22,499 nucleotides of DNA from a virus. A program made the translations under genes and the position numbers. Positions 12,491 through 20,690 of the stretch are shown here, piece by piece. The notes beneath the pieces are model-generated. The model ran no database searches. It saw only the letters and a program-made list of their open reading frames with translations, and was not told the origin of the DNA. The stretch covers positions 1 to 22,499 of the IMG/VR virus record IMGVR_UViG_3300044608_000160, one strand, 5' to 3'. Each line of letters starts with the position of its first letter. Position 1 is the stretch's first letter.

Positions 12491-12526
12491 GAACCCCTGA
12501 CTTCTTCCCCCGGAAGTCGGGGGTTC
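12491..12526 (+). terminator. intrinsic-type terminator closing the moron block
   Basis: GAACCCCTGACTTC (12491-12504) pairs with GAAGTCGGGGGTTC (12513-12526), a 14-bp stem with one G-U pair and an 8-nt loop. It is followed by CGCCTTTCTGCC, a weak U-rich tail typical of high-GC hosts. A smaller ACCCGG/CCGGGT hairpin (12457-12480) precedes it. Confidence 0.8.
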
Positions 12527-12540
12527 CGCCTTTCTGCCTC

Positions 12541-12546
12541 TAGACT
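12541..12546 (+). promoter_or_regulatory. possible -10 box restarting tail gene transcription
   Basis: TAGACT lies 14 nt after the terminator stem, in a 197-nt gene-free gap (12457-12653). The string TAGACTGTkTG is shared with 4463. No convincing -35 is present. A promoter would be expected here because the tail genes follow a terminator. Confidence 0.35.
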
Positions 12547-12563
12547 GTGTGGAGCAATACTTT

Positions 12564-12579
12564 CGTGCCCTAGTGGCCC
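12564..12579 (+). repeat. 16-bp intergenic repeat, copy 1
   Basis: CGTGCCCTAGTGGCCC is identical to 14070-14085. It lies in the untranslated region before the 12654 gene and contains the imperfect dyad GCC-ctagt-GGC. Confidence 0.6.
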
Positions 12580-12653
12580 CGATCTGCCTATGCGATCGTG
12601 CCCCCCGTGGCCTTCGTGGCGGTGCGGGGTCGTGCCGTCAGGAGGTGGATCGG

Positions 12654-12887
12654 TTGGCTCAGTATCGGGCTCTGGTTGGTTTGGAGTACCCCCCGGATCG
12701 TAGGGTTGAGGCGGGTCATATTGTTGACGACCTCCCCGGCAAGAGCGTTAAGTGGCTTCTTGAGCAGGGCCTGATTGAGCCCGCTACCGGTAAGCCCGCC
12801 GACAGCAAGAAGGATGCGAAGCCTGATTTCGCTGCCCCGGCTCCCGCTCCCGCTACCCCCGTTGAGGATGAGGAGGATGAGGGCTGA
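12654..12887 (+). CDS. conserved small protein preceding the tail tube genes
   Basis: This is a 77-residue protein. TTG 12654 is chosen because AGGAGG (12640-12645) lies 8 nt upstream. An in-frame GTG at 12645 overlaps that site, and a GTG at 12549 lies in the presumed promoter. The sequence AQYRALVGLEYPPDRRVEAG, then IVDDLPGKSVKWLLEQGLIE, matches a widespread small phage protein, with an acidic Pro/Ala/Asp-rich tail (APAPAPATPVEDEEDEG). Its function is not established to my knowledge. It overlaps the tail tube start by one base, and in related phages it sits among head-tail or tail tube genes, so a structural or assembly role is likely. Confidence 0.65.
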   Translation: MAQYRALVGLEYPPDRRVEAGHIVDDLPGKSVKWLLEQGLIEPATGKPADSKKDAKPDFAAPAPAPATPVEDEEDEG

Positions 12888-13606
12888 TGGCCTTTAAGCA
12901 TGGCAAGAACACGGGCGTCCTGATTGACGACGCTAACCTGTCGGCGTTCTTCAATGAGGCGTCTGCGTCTCAGGATGTGGAGACTGCGGAGACAACGACG
13001 TTCGGCTCTTCGGCTAAGTCGTACATCATCGGCCTGAAGGACGGCACCATGTCCATGTCGGGCATGTTTGATGGTGACGCTAACGCTATTGACGATAAGT
13101 TGACAGCGACCCTTGGGGCTGACTCTCCCGGTTATGCGACGGTGGCCCCTGAGGGCCTGACCATCGGTAACGCCTCGTACTCATGTCAGGCACGTAAGAC
13201 CTCCTACGAGGTTTCGTCTCCGGTCGGTGACGTTGTGTCCGCGAACCTTTCCATTCAGGCAGACGGCGGCATTGACCGTGGCGTTCTGCTTGGGGCTGCT
13301 ACCGCTGTCACTTCCACGGGCACCGGCGCTTCGCAGGACAACGCGGCTTCATCGGCTAACGGTGGCGCGGCGTACCTGCATGTCACGGCTAACACCCGCG
13401 ACGGCAGCAGCACGTTTAAGGTTCAGCACTCGTCCGACAATACGACGTTTGCTGATCTTGCTACCTTCACCGGAGTGAGCGCCACTACTACGGCGTCCGA
13501 GAAGGTCAGCGTCACCGGCACGGTGAACCGTTACCTCCGTGCCTCTCATGCCCCCGGTGGCTCCACCGGGTCGGTCACCTACACAATGGCGTTCGCCCGG
13601 AAGTAA
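12887..13606 (+). CDS. major tail (tube) protein with C-terminal extension
   Basis: This 239-residue protein overlaps the previous stop by one base. Residues 1-132 (MAFKHGKNTGVLIDDANLSA, VETAETTTFGSSAKSYIIGL, TSYEVSSPVGDVVSANLSIQ) match the phage tail-tube family of actinophages, whose hexamers stack to form the tube. Residues 133-239 are an added Thr/Ser/Ala-rich beta domain (AAYLHVTANTRDGSSTFKVQ, NRYLRASHAPGGSTGSV), probably an Ig-like or carbohydrate-binding-type module exposed on the tail surface. The next gene encodes the same core without this extension. Confidence 0.82.
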   Translation: MAFKHGKNTGVLIDDANLSAFFNEASASQDVETAETTTFGSSAKSYIIGLKDGTMSMSGMFDGDANAIDDKLTATLGADSPGYATVAPEGLTIGNASYSCQARKTSYEVSSPVGDVVSANLSIQADGGIDRGVLLGAATAVTSTGTGASQDNAASSANGGAAYLHVTANTRDGSSTFKVQHSSDNTTFADLATFTGVSATTTASEKVSVTGTVNRYLRASHAPGGSTGSVTYTMAFARK

Positions 13607-13617
13607 GGAGTCATAAA

Positions 13618-14049
13618 GTGGCGTTCATTCATGGCAAGAAGAGCAAGTTCGAGATTGACAACTCTGGCGGCACCCTCACCGACATTTCGGCGTTCTGCGA
13701 CGAGGTTTCCCTGAGCCGCGACATTGAGACGGCTGAGGTCACCACGTTCGGTGACAATGCCAAGGAGTACATCATCGGCCTGTCCGATGCGACCATCAGC
13801 GTGTCGGGCAAGTTCGACGCTGCGGGTTCTTCGACGGTTGACGCTGTGCTGGCGGGCATTCTGGGCCAGGAGGCTTCCACTTCCTTCGCCTACACCCCCG
13901 GTGGTGGTACAGAGTCGTCCACTAACCCCAAGTACACGGGCGAGTGCTACCTCACCTCGTACGAGGTTTCGGGTAGCGTCGGTGACGTTACTTCGTTCTC
14001 CGCTTCGTTCCAGGTCACGGGTGCTATTACCCGCGACGTTACTCCGTAA
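13618..14049 (+). CDS. second tail tube protein (paralogue, core domain only)
   Basis: This is a 143-residue protein with a GTG start and TAAGGAG upstream (13604-13610). It shares with its neighbour the start MAF.HGK, the ETAE.TTFG..AK.YIIGL block, the S.SG.FD segment and the C-terminal TSYEVSGSVGDVTSFSASFQ. It stops at the point where the other protein enters its extra domain (ITRDVTP versus IDRG). Duplicated tail-tube genes could give a tube of two subunits, a different layer at one end of the tail, or a decorated versus bare mixture. Which is the main tube subunit is not clear from sequence. Confidence 0.8.
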   Translation: MAFIHGKKSKFEIDNSGGTLTDISAFCDEVSLSRDIETAEVTTFGDNAKEYIIGLSDATISVSGKFDAAGSSTVDAVLAGILGQEASTSFAYTPGGGTESSTNPKYTGECYLTSYEVSGSVGDVTSFSASFQVTGAITRDVTP

Positions 14050-14069
14050 CACAACTTAATACCCAATGG

Positions 14070-14085
14070 CGTGCCCTAGTGGCCC
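14070..14085 (+). repeat. 16-bp intergenic repeat, copy 2
   Basis: CGTGCCCTAGTGGCCC is identical to 12564-12579. It lies in the 56-nt gap between the second tail tube gene and the chaperone gene, ending 20 nt before the GTG start and just before AAGGAAG. Confidence 0.6.
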
Positions 14086-14105
14086 ATCGAAAGGAAGTGA
14101 CCGTA

Positions 14106-14468
14106 GTGTCCCTGCGAGACAAGATTCTTGAGTCAGTTGACATTCCTAGCGAGATGGTTGAGGTCCCTGAGTGGGGCGTCAGCATTGAGGTTAGGGGCAT
14201 GTCGGGTGCTGACCGTGTTCGCATCTTCGACACCATCTCAGTAGACGGTGAGATTAAGGCTGGCACTCTGTACGTGGAGACTGTCCTTGTCACCGCCTAT
14301 GACCCGGAGTCAGGTGCCCGCGTCTTTGATGAGGGTGACCGTACGGCTCTGATGGAGAAGTCGGCTCAGGCCATTGACCGCCTTGCGCGTGTCGGGCTGA
14401 GGTTGTCGGGCATGGAGGGAGAAGTCTCGCAGGACGAGGCAGGCAAGCGGTTTCCTGAAGAATCCTGA
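14106..14468 (+). CDS. tail assembly chaperone, short form (gpG-like)
   Basis: This is a 120-residue protein. GTG 14106 is preferred, with AAGGAAGTGA at 14091-14100; an in-frame GTG at 14079 lies in the repeat and has no ribosome site. The fold is beta then helical (MVEVPEWGVSIEVRGMSGAD, TLYVETVLVTAYDPESGARV, TALMEKSAQAIDRLARVGLR), typical of the first of the two overlapping chaperone frames between tail tube and tape measure. It binds tape measure protein during tail assembly and is absent from the virion. It stops at TGA 14466-14468. An open +1 frame with no start codon continues to 14637, see the frameshift entry. Confidence 0.8.
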   Translation: MSLRDKILESVDIPSEMVEVPEWGVSIEVRGMSGADRVRIFDTISVDGEIKAGTLYVETVLVTAYDPESGARVFDEGDRTALMEKSAQAIDRLARVGLRLSGMEGEVSQDEAGKRFPEES

Positions 14469-14637
14469 ACGGCGCTTCTTATTTGAGTTAGCAGAGAAGT
14501 TGGGTCGGACGGTCGGAGAGTTGCTGTTTGGCTCTCCGGCCCACCGCCCGATCTCTAGCGCAGAGATTACGGAGTGGGAGGCTCTGTGGCATTTGCGTAA
14601 CTGGGAGCATGAACAGGCCATGAAGAAGGCCAGGTAG
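14106..14637 (+). CDS. tail assembly chaperone, frameshifted long form (gpGT-like)
   Basis: The +1 frame is open from 14401 to TAG 14635-14637 and has no ATG or GTG before TTG near 14497, so it is probably reached by +1 frameshifting from the 14106 gene. A good site is CGG-TTT-CCT at 14448-14456: tRNA-Phe on UUU can slip one base to the cognate UUC. The added ~60 residues (FLKNPERRFLFELAEKLGRT, VGELLFGSPAHRPISSAEIT, EWEALWHLRN) look like gpT-type C-termini (LGxTVxELL...SSxEITEWxA). The predicted product is about 176 residues. Frameshift site inferred; a -2 shift would give the same downstream frame. Confidence 0.72.
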
Positions 14638-14652
14638 GAAGGCGGTGTTAGC

Positions 14653-17600
14653 GTGGCGCAGACTGAAGTAACTGCGATTTACCGCGCTGACACCGCCGCC
14701 TACGTTCGGGGGGTCAAGGCAGCGCAGGCGTCCACTAAGGCGTTTGCCGATGCGACTGCGGGGGCTAATCGTTCCGCCGGTTCCATGAAGGCGTCTACTG
14801 TCGCCTTGGGTTCGGCTATGGGCATCCTGGGCACTCAGGCTATCGGGATGGCTACGGCGAAACTCAAGCAGTTCACGACTCAGGCCATTACGTCTGCCGC
14901 GTCGTATGAGCAGACGGTTATTTCCATTGAGGGCATCTTCGTCGGTATGGGTAAGTCGGTGGAGCAGGCCACCGCCGAGACGAAGACATACCTCGCGGAT
15001 TTGCGTGACTTCGCTGCCACTACGCCGTTTGAGTTGCCTCAGACCCTTGACGCGGTTAAGCGCCTGCTGTCTATTGGCTATGCGGCTGAGGATGTTAAGG
15101 ACCGGCTGCTTCCCGCTATCGGTGATATCACTTCTGCGCTAGGTCAGCCCGCGTCCGCGATTAACGGTGTTGTGTATGCGATGGGTCAGATTAAATCTGC
15201 CGGTCGTGTCATGCAGCAAGACCTCATGCAGATTGGTAACGCTCTTCCGGGCTTTAACGCCCGCATGGCTATCGCCAAGGAACTGTTTAACGGTGACATG
15301 AATGCGATGGCTCAGGCTGTCGAAAGTGGCGCTCTTACTGGCGAGAAGGCCATTGAGGCCCTTATCTCGCAGATGCAGAAGTTCCCTGGCGCTGCCGGTG
15401 CTATGGAGCGTCAGTCCAAGACTCTTAACGGTGTCATTTCTACGTTTAAGGACACCGTTAATAACGCGATGATTGACGCGCTTATGCCCGCCATGCCGGT
15501 GCTGTCTGAATCGCTTATGGGGCTTGTGGACCCGGTGTCGCAGTTGGCGGTTGCGTTCGCCAGTCAACTCGGACCTACATTGGTTCAGGTTGCTACTAGC
15601 GCACAAGAGTTCGCTCCGCAGTTCTCCGAGATGGCTGCCGCGTTTATGGAGTTGGCTGGCGGCGCTCTTGTGCGGCTTGTGGAAGTCATGGGGGCTCTTG
15701 CACCCGTATTCACCATTGCCGCTAAGACATTGAGTGGCTTGGCTATGGTGCTTCAGGCGCTGCCGGATTCGGTACTCGCCGCTGTCGCCGCGCTTCTCAT
15801 TCTCATGCGAACGGGCATCGGTAAGGCGTTTATTACATCAGTCGGATCGGCAACCATCGGTGTCGCTAAGTTCGGCGCTACTACGCTCACATCCTCACGT
15901 ACAGCAGCAACCGGATTCGCCGCCATCGGCACTTCCGCCGTTGCGTCCATGCGGGTTACCGATGCCGCCATGAAGGCAGGCACAGCCGCCGTTAACGGAT
16001 TCAAGATTGCGCTGTCGTCCACCGGTATTGGTCTTCTCATCGTAGGTATTTCTACGGCTCTCACCGCTATGGCTTTCAGCAGCGATGAAGCATCCCAGTC
16101 CGCACAGAATCTTACGGATAGCATTCTGGATCAGAACGGTGCCTTGGTTGAGAACCATAGGCAACTTATCGCTAAGAGCCTTGCGGAGCAAGGAATCCTT
16201 GACGCTGCCACCAAGGCCGGTATCGCTACTAACGAACTTGTAGACGCTTACTTAGCCGGAGGTAACGCACTTCAGCCGTACATCGACAAGATGTACGCAT
16301 ACGCTGACGCTAATCGAGACGCCGAAGAAGGAATCAAACTACTTCCTGATTGGCTTTGGGATAGTTCGTCCGCTATGGGAGAGCAAGCGGGTGCGGTTCA
16401 GGATGCGGCTAATGCCCTTGGCACTTACAGCGGCACGTTGGATGCCGCTAGGGCAACTAATCAGCAGGCCGTTATCGCTGCTGAGGGTGTTACGGCTGCT
16501 TATGCGAACACGGCTGTTGAGACTGGCAAGGTCAGCATGGCTACCTTGCGTGCCGCTGAGGCCGCGGAGTTGTACAACCCTGCCGCCCAGACGGCTGCTA
16601 CTGCTACTGGTGCGCTGGCAGATGAGGCTGCCGAGGCCGCTGCCGCTATTGAGGCCATGCGTAATCAGCAGGAGCAATGGCTTAAGGTCACGGGTCAGAT
16701 TTCTGCTGTGGATGCGGCTGCCGCTGCGCTTGAGCAGATTGGTACGTCGGCGGTTGAGAACACGAATAAGTTGATTGGTACGTCGCCTAAGATTCGTGCG
16801 TTCCGTGGCGATGTTATTTCGGCGTTTGAGCAGGCCGCTGCTTCCGCTACTTCTCTTGGCAAGAATGCTGAGGAGCAGCGTCAAATCTTTACCGGCGAGT
16901 TGGTCAAGATCGTTGCTGCTCTTCGTGCGTCCAAGGTCAAGGATTCTGACATTCAGACGTTCCTGATGGCTATGGATGATCTTCCTGCTTCGGTTGAGCA
17001 GATTATGACTGCTGCCGGTGTGGCGGTGGGCAAGGGGGCCAAGAGGTTTAAGACTGATGTTCAGAAGCAGATTGAGGATGCTTTCAGCGGTGGGGCTAAG
17101 GCGGCTAGGCCACTCAATGAGCAGGCTATGGATGCGATGGCTGAGGCTGCTACGGCTAAGGCTAAGTCTCAGTTGGGCTTGACTCTTGAACCTCAGTTGG
17201 CTTCCGTTCTGAAGTCCACCGCTAGTGCCCTGTCTTCAACGGCTTTGGCTGAGGGTGAGTCTCCGGGTCTTAACCTGTCGGCTGGCATTGCGGCGGGTGT
17301 CGATAAGGGAAGTCCCCTGGTTGTGTTGGCGGTTCGGCGTGTTATCGCTGCCGCTAAGGCTGCTGCGGATGCAGCATCTGAATCTCAGTCCCCGTCTAAA
17401 CTATTTGCCGAGGTCGGGGATAACCTCATCCAAGGTTTGCGTCTAGGGTGGGATAGAGGTTCTAAGGATTTTGTGGATGGCATTGCTCGCACTATGCAGG
17501 ATGCTTTCTGGTCATTGAAGGATGCCGGTGATGCCGTTGCCGATGCGAAGAAGCGTCTGAAGGAGGTTAGGGAGGAGCGCAAGAAGGGGGATGCGTCTGC

Positions 17601-19164
17601 CCGTGAGGTGGCTGCCGCTGAGCGTGATTTGGCTAGGGCTTACCGGGATCAGGTTGACGCTCAGAAGGCTGCTGCGGATGCTCAGCGTAATCTGAATGCC
17701 GCTCGCCGCATGGCTACGTTTAAGCCGCCTCAGGTTAACTGGACTTCGCTGCTTGACGAGTTCAATAAGAGCGGTGACTTGTCTCGCGTTTGGGATGCGC
17801 TGTCGGACAAGTTGTATGACCGTGCCATGCGGGCGGGTATGACGCCTGAGGCGGCTCAGGCTTACGTGGATGGTGTTATCGGCAATATTGAGGAGAAACT
17901 GGCGCGTAGGTTGCGGCGGTTGGATGCGTTGTCGCGTGAGTTGAGCGACATTCGTGAGCGTCTTTCCGTGCTTACGGAGATTGCTACTGAGCGTGAGTCG
18001 GGTCGCAAAAGTATTTCTGATTTCCTTGCTGATCGGTTTGGTGAGCCTAGTGAGTTTGATAAGGCTTACAGGTCTGCTGAGTTGAGTGTGGATCAGGCTA
18101 TTGCTCTGTTTGATCGCGCTAAGGAAATGATTGAGCAGCGCCTTGGCGGCGGCGAGGGTATCGGTGACGCTGATAAGGCTCAGCGTGAGGGTCTGGTCAA
18201 GTATGTTGAGGTTCAGACTCAGGCCCTAGTCGCGCTGATTAAGAAGCGTAATGACCTTCTTGAGAAGATCACGGCTGAGTCAGCGAAACTGAAAGACCTT
18301 GAGGATAAGCGCAATCAGGCTCAGGAGAAGTTCACTCAGTCCATCCTTGACTTCTCTAAGATCAGCGGGAAGATCGGGTCGGCTCAGGAATACATCATGG
18401 GTCTTGAGCAGCGTGCGGCTGCTACTAAGAAGTACGTGGAGGATATCGCTGCGCTGCGTAAGAAGGGTGTGGCGGAGTCTGTTATTCAGCAGATTCTTGC
18501 TGCTGGCCCGGAGCAGGGTGGTTCGTTTGCGGCTGCGTTGGCTTCTGCTAGTGCGGAGCAGGTTCAGTACATAAATACGCTGACCGCGCAGAATGAGGCT
18601 ACGGCTACGGCGTTTGGTGATGCTCAGGCTGGGATCATGTATGACGCTGGCATTACGGCTCAGCGTAGTTTGGTTACGGGTCTTCAGACTGAGTACAACA
18701 CGGTCATCACGGAGATGAACACGATTGTGGCTGGGATTGAGGCTGCGCTTGCGCCGTTGGGTACGGCGGGGTACACGGCTGGGGATCAGTTGCTTGCTCA
18801 GACCATCGCTGGCCTGAAGGCGCGTGAGAAGGAGATTCTGGACGAGATCGCCCGTATCGGTGCTGCTATTCAGGCGGCGTGGACCGCTGCGATGACTCCG
18901 GTTACGCCTTCTCCCGGCTCCGGTGGCGGCGGCGGTGGTGGTGGTGGTGGGCGTGGACGTACTACCACCCGTGCGGCTACGGTCCCCGCCCCGGTCATCC
19001 CATACACGACGGCCCCGGCTATCTCGGTTGCTTCCGGTGGTGTTCAGGTGGCTGTTACTGTGGGTGCCGATCAGAACCCGGCTGCTGCTAGCGAGGCAGT
19101 CAAGTCCGCTGTCATGGAAGCCTTGTCTGAGGTAGCGGCTAGGGCCGCTAACGCACGGAGGTAG
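14653..19164 (+). CDS. tape measure protein
   Basis: This is a 1503-residue protein with a GTG start preceded by AGGAAGGCGG. Residues about 95-145 (EQATAETKTYLADLRDFAAT, TPFELPQTLDAVKRLL) and about 150-220 match the TP901-type tape measure core. Hydrophobic segments lie near 375-386 (VLAAVAALLILM) and 459-476 (GIGLLIVGISTALTAMAF), as expected for a protein that inserts in the host membrane. Long charged helices, probably coiled coils, occur around 960-1020 and 1190-1230. A poly-Gly run sits near 1423-1436. At roughly 0.15 nm per residue it implies a tail of about 225 nm, a flexible siphovirus tail. The central part uses different codons from its flanks. Confidence 0.9.
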   Translation: MAQTEVTAIYRADTAAYVRGVKAAQASTKAFADATAGANRSAGSMKASTVALGSAMGILGTQAIGMATAKLKQFTTQAITSAASYEQTVISIEGIFVGMGKSVEQATAETKTYLADLRDFAATTPFELPQTLDAVKRLLSIGYAAEDVKDRLLPAIGDITSALGQPASAINGVVYAMGQIKSAGRVMQQDLMQIGNALPGFNARMAIAKELFNGDMNAMAQAVESGALTGEKAIEALISQMQKFPGAAGAMERQSKTLNGVISTFKDTVNNAMIDALMPAMPVLSESLMGLVDPVSQLAVAFASQLGPTLVQVATSAQEFAPQFSEMAAAFMELAGGALVRLVEVMGALAPVFTIAAKTLSGLAMVLQALPDSVLAAVAALLILMRTGIGKAFITSVGSATIGVAKFGATTLTSSRTAATGFAAIGTSAVASMRVTDAAMKAGTAAVNGFKIALSSTGIGLLIVGISTALTAMAFSSDEASQSAQNLTDSILDQNGALVENHRQLIAKSLAEQGILDAATKAGIATNELVDAYLAGGNALQPYIDKMYAYADANRDAEEGIKLLPDWLWDSSSAMGEQAGAVQDAANALGTYSGTLDAARATNQQAVIAAEGVTAAYANTAVETGKVSMATLRAAEAAELYNPAAQTAATATGALADEAAEAAAAIEAMRNQQEQWLKVTGQISAVDAAAAALEQIGTSAVENTNKLIGTSPKIRAFRGDVISAFEQAAASATSLGKNAEEQRQIFTGELVKIVAALRASKVKDSDIQTFLMAMDDLPASVEQIMTAAGVAVGKGAKRFKTDVQKQIEDAFSGGAKAARPLNEQAMDAMAEAATAKAKSQLGLTLEPQLASVLKSTASALSSTALAEGESPGLNLSAGIAAGVDKGSPLVVLAVRRVIAAAKAAADAASESQSPSKLFAEVGDNLIQGLRLGWDRGSKDFVDGIARTMQDAFWSLKDAGDAVADAKKRLKEVREERKKGDASAREVAAAERDLARAYRDQVDAQKAAADAQRNLNAARRMATFKPPQVNWTSLLDEFNKSGDLSRVWDALSDKLYDRAMRAGMTPEAAQAYVDGVIGNIEEKLARRLRRLDALSRELSDIRERLSVLTEIATERESGRKSISDFLADRFGEPSEFDKAYRSAELSVDQAIALFDRAKEMIEQRLGGGEGIGDADKAQREGLVKYVEVQTQALVALIKKRNDLLEKITAESAKLKDLEDKRNQAQEKFTQSILDFSKISGKIGSAQEYIMGLEQRAAATKKYVEDIAALRKKGVAESVIQQILAAGPEQGGSFAAALASASAEQVQYINTLTAQNEATATAFGDAQAGIMYDAGITAQRSLVTGLQTEYNTVITEMNTIVAGIEAALAPLGTAGYTAGDQLLAQTIAGLKAREKEILDEIARIGAAIQAAWTAAMTPVTPSPGSGGGGGGGGGGRGRTTTRAATVPAPVIPYTTAPAISVASGGVQVAVTVGADQNPAAASEAVKSAVMEALSEVAARAANARR

Positions 19165-19166
19165 TT

Positions 19167-20690
19167 GTGCCTACGGTTACTATCCGCCCTGACGCTGTGT
19201 CTACTGGCGCGTCTAACTTCACGGTGACGGGGGCGGCTAACGCTGCCGCTGCCACTAATGACGACTCGGATGCATCGTTTGTGCGGAAGAGTAGCGCCGT
19301 CTCTGGCACTCAGACGCTTTCTCTCACGTTCGCTAACACCACTATCACTTCCGCTCAGCGTGTGCGGCGGGTGCGGTTGCGGGCGCGTGTTGAGACTGAC
19401 AATGCGAATGGCAGGATGGATTTGATGCTGGGCACTCGCGTGTCCGGGCAGACGTACTACTACACGGGCTACGCTGTGCGTGGCGCGGTCGGCGTCAGCA
19501 CTCCGGTCGCTGTTACGGGGGCGTGGTTTTCCGCTTCGCCAGATGGTGCGTCTTGGGATCAGACTCGTATCGACGCGCTTAGGGCTCAGTACATTGAGTA
19601 CAAGGATTCGTCTGATATCGGCTACGTGTACGAGTTGTACATTGACGTAGATGTTTCGTCTCAGCCCACTCTTTCGGTTTCGGCACCTACGGGCACGATC
19701 ACTACGTCCGCTACTCCTGAGGTGCAATGGGCGTACACGGACCCGGATGCGGAACTGCCTCAGGCGTTCTATGAGATTCGCGTGTTTACGGCGGCTCAGT
19801 ATGGCGCGGGCGGGTTCGATCCTGCTACTTCCGTGTCTACGTGGGATTCGGGTGTTGTCGGCAGTAGCGAGTTGGGTGCGGCTATTGCTGAGCCGCTTCT
19901 GTCTGGCACGTACCGGGCTTATGTGCGGGTCGCTAAGTCGATCAATGGTTCTCCGTTTTGGTCGGCGTGGGGGTTCTCGCAGTTCGTCCTGAATCTGACC
20001 CCTCCGCCTGCCGTGGCTGTGAGTGCGGCGTGGTCGGCTACTGAAGGTAAGGCCACGCTCGCACTCACCGGGGGTAACCCGGTTGGGTTTACGTCTCAGT
20101 ATTTCCAAGTGCAGCGTTCCGATGATGGCGGAACCATGTGGGACTACATTCGTAACGGGGAAGAGGTCGCGGCTAGCGGCACCTACACGGCTACTGTCCT
20201 TGACTACGAGGCCCCTCGCGGCCTCACGGTGCGTTACCGGGCTAGGTCTATCGGTGTCAGCGGTGAAGAGCGCATCCCTAGTGCGTGGTCTGCTTCCATC
20301 CCTCAGGTGCTTGTCACGAATGATGGCACGTGGTGGCTTAAGGCTGTTGAGGCTCCGGCGCTTAATGTGGGTTCGCTTGTGGCTACGGGTAACTTGAGCC
20401 GCAAGGTTGAGGAGCCTAACTCTGTCTTTCGCCCGTTGGGCCAGAATCTGCCTATTGTGGTGTCTGGTCTTATCGGTGGTGTGGATGGGCAACTCACCTT
20501 GACGGCGCTGAACAGTACGCAATGGGATGCGATTGAGGCTGTGCTTACGCATCAGGGCACGCTTCTTGTGCAGGACCCGCTGGGCAGGCAGCAGTACATT
20601 CGGATTATTACGCGGTCGTGGGTTGAGCGGTATTCGGCGGGTCGTGTGGTCAGGGATATTACGGCTGACTATGTTGAGGTTTCTGCCTGA
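19167..20690 (+). CDS. distal tail / minor tail protein with Fn3-like domains
   Basis: This is a 507-residue protein with a GTG start; GGAGG (19157-19161) overlaps the tape measure stop. Residues 1-175 form a beta-sandwich (SFVRKSSAVSGTQTLSLTFA, YYYTGYAVRGAVG, SSDIGYVYELYIDVDV). Residues about 175-375 contain two fibronectin-III-like domains (APTGTITTSATPEVQWAYTD, GTYRAYVRVAKSINGSPFWS, TVRYRARSIGVSGEER). Residues about 385-507 hold WWLKAVEAPALNVG, PLGQNLPIVVSGLIGGVDGQ and TLLVQDPLGRQQYIRIITRS, a domain seen in actinophage distal-tail-type proteins. It follows the tape measure directly, as expected for the ring joining tube and hub. Confidence 0.75.
   Translation: MPTVTIRPDAVSTGASNFTVTGAANAAAATNDDSDASFVRKSSAVSGTQTLSLTFANTTITSAQRVRRVRLRARVETDNANGRMDLMLGTRVSGQTYYYTGYAVRGAVGVSTPVAVTGAWFSASPDGASWDQTRIDALRAQYIEYKDSSDIGYVYELYIDVDVSSQPTLSVSAPTGTITTSATPEVQWAYTDPDAELPQAFYEIRVFTAAQYGAGGFDPATSVSTWDSGVVGSSELGAAIAEPLLSGTYRAYVRVAKSINGSPFWSAWGFSQFVLNLTPPPAVAVSAAWSATEGKATLALTGGNPVGFTSQYFQVQRSDDGGTMWDYIRNGEEVAASGTYTATVLDYEAPRGLTVRYRARSIGVSGEERIPSAWSASIPQVLVTNDGTWWLKAVEAPALNVGSLVATGNLSRKVEEPNSVFRPLGQNLPIVVSGLIGGVDGQLTLTALNSTQWDAIEAVLTHQGTLLVQDPLGRQQYIRIITRSWVERYSAGRVVRDITADYVEVSA

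Noticed and set aside
12549-12653. Longer N-terminus for the 12654 gene from GTG 12549
   Set aside because: It has no ribosome site, overlaps the possible -10 region, and the added residues are Cys/Arg-rich and unlike the family. AGGAGG 8 nt before TTG 12654 decides the start.
14469-14637. Independent gene for the C-terminal chaperone segment
   Set aside because: The frame has no ATG or GTG before its conserved part, only a TTG well inside it. Frameshifting explains it better.
19071-20552. 493-residue open frame on the minus strand
   Set aside because: It is antisense to the tape measure end and the distal tail gene, Arg/His/Ser-rich in the manner of shadow frames, and lacks a ribosome site. 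The + strand genes there are well supported.
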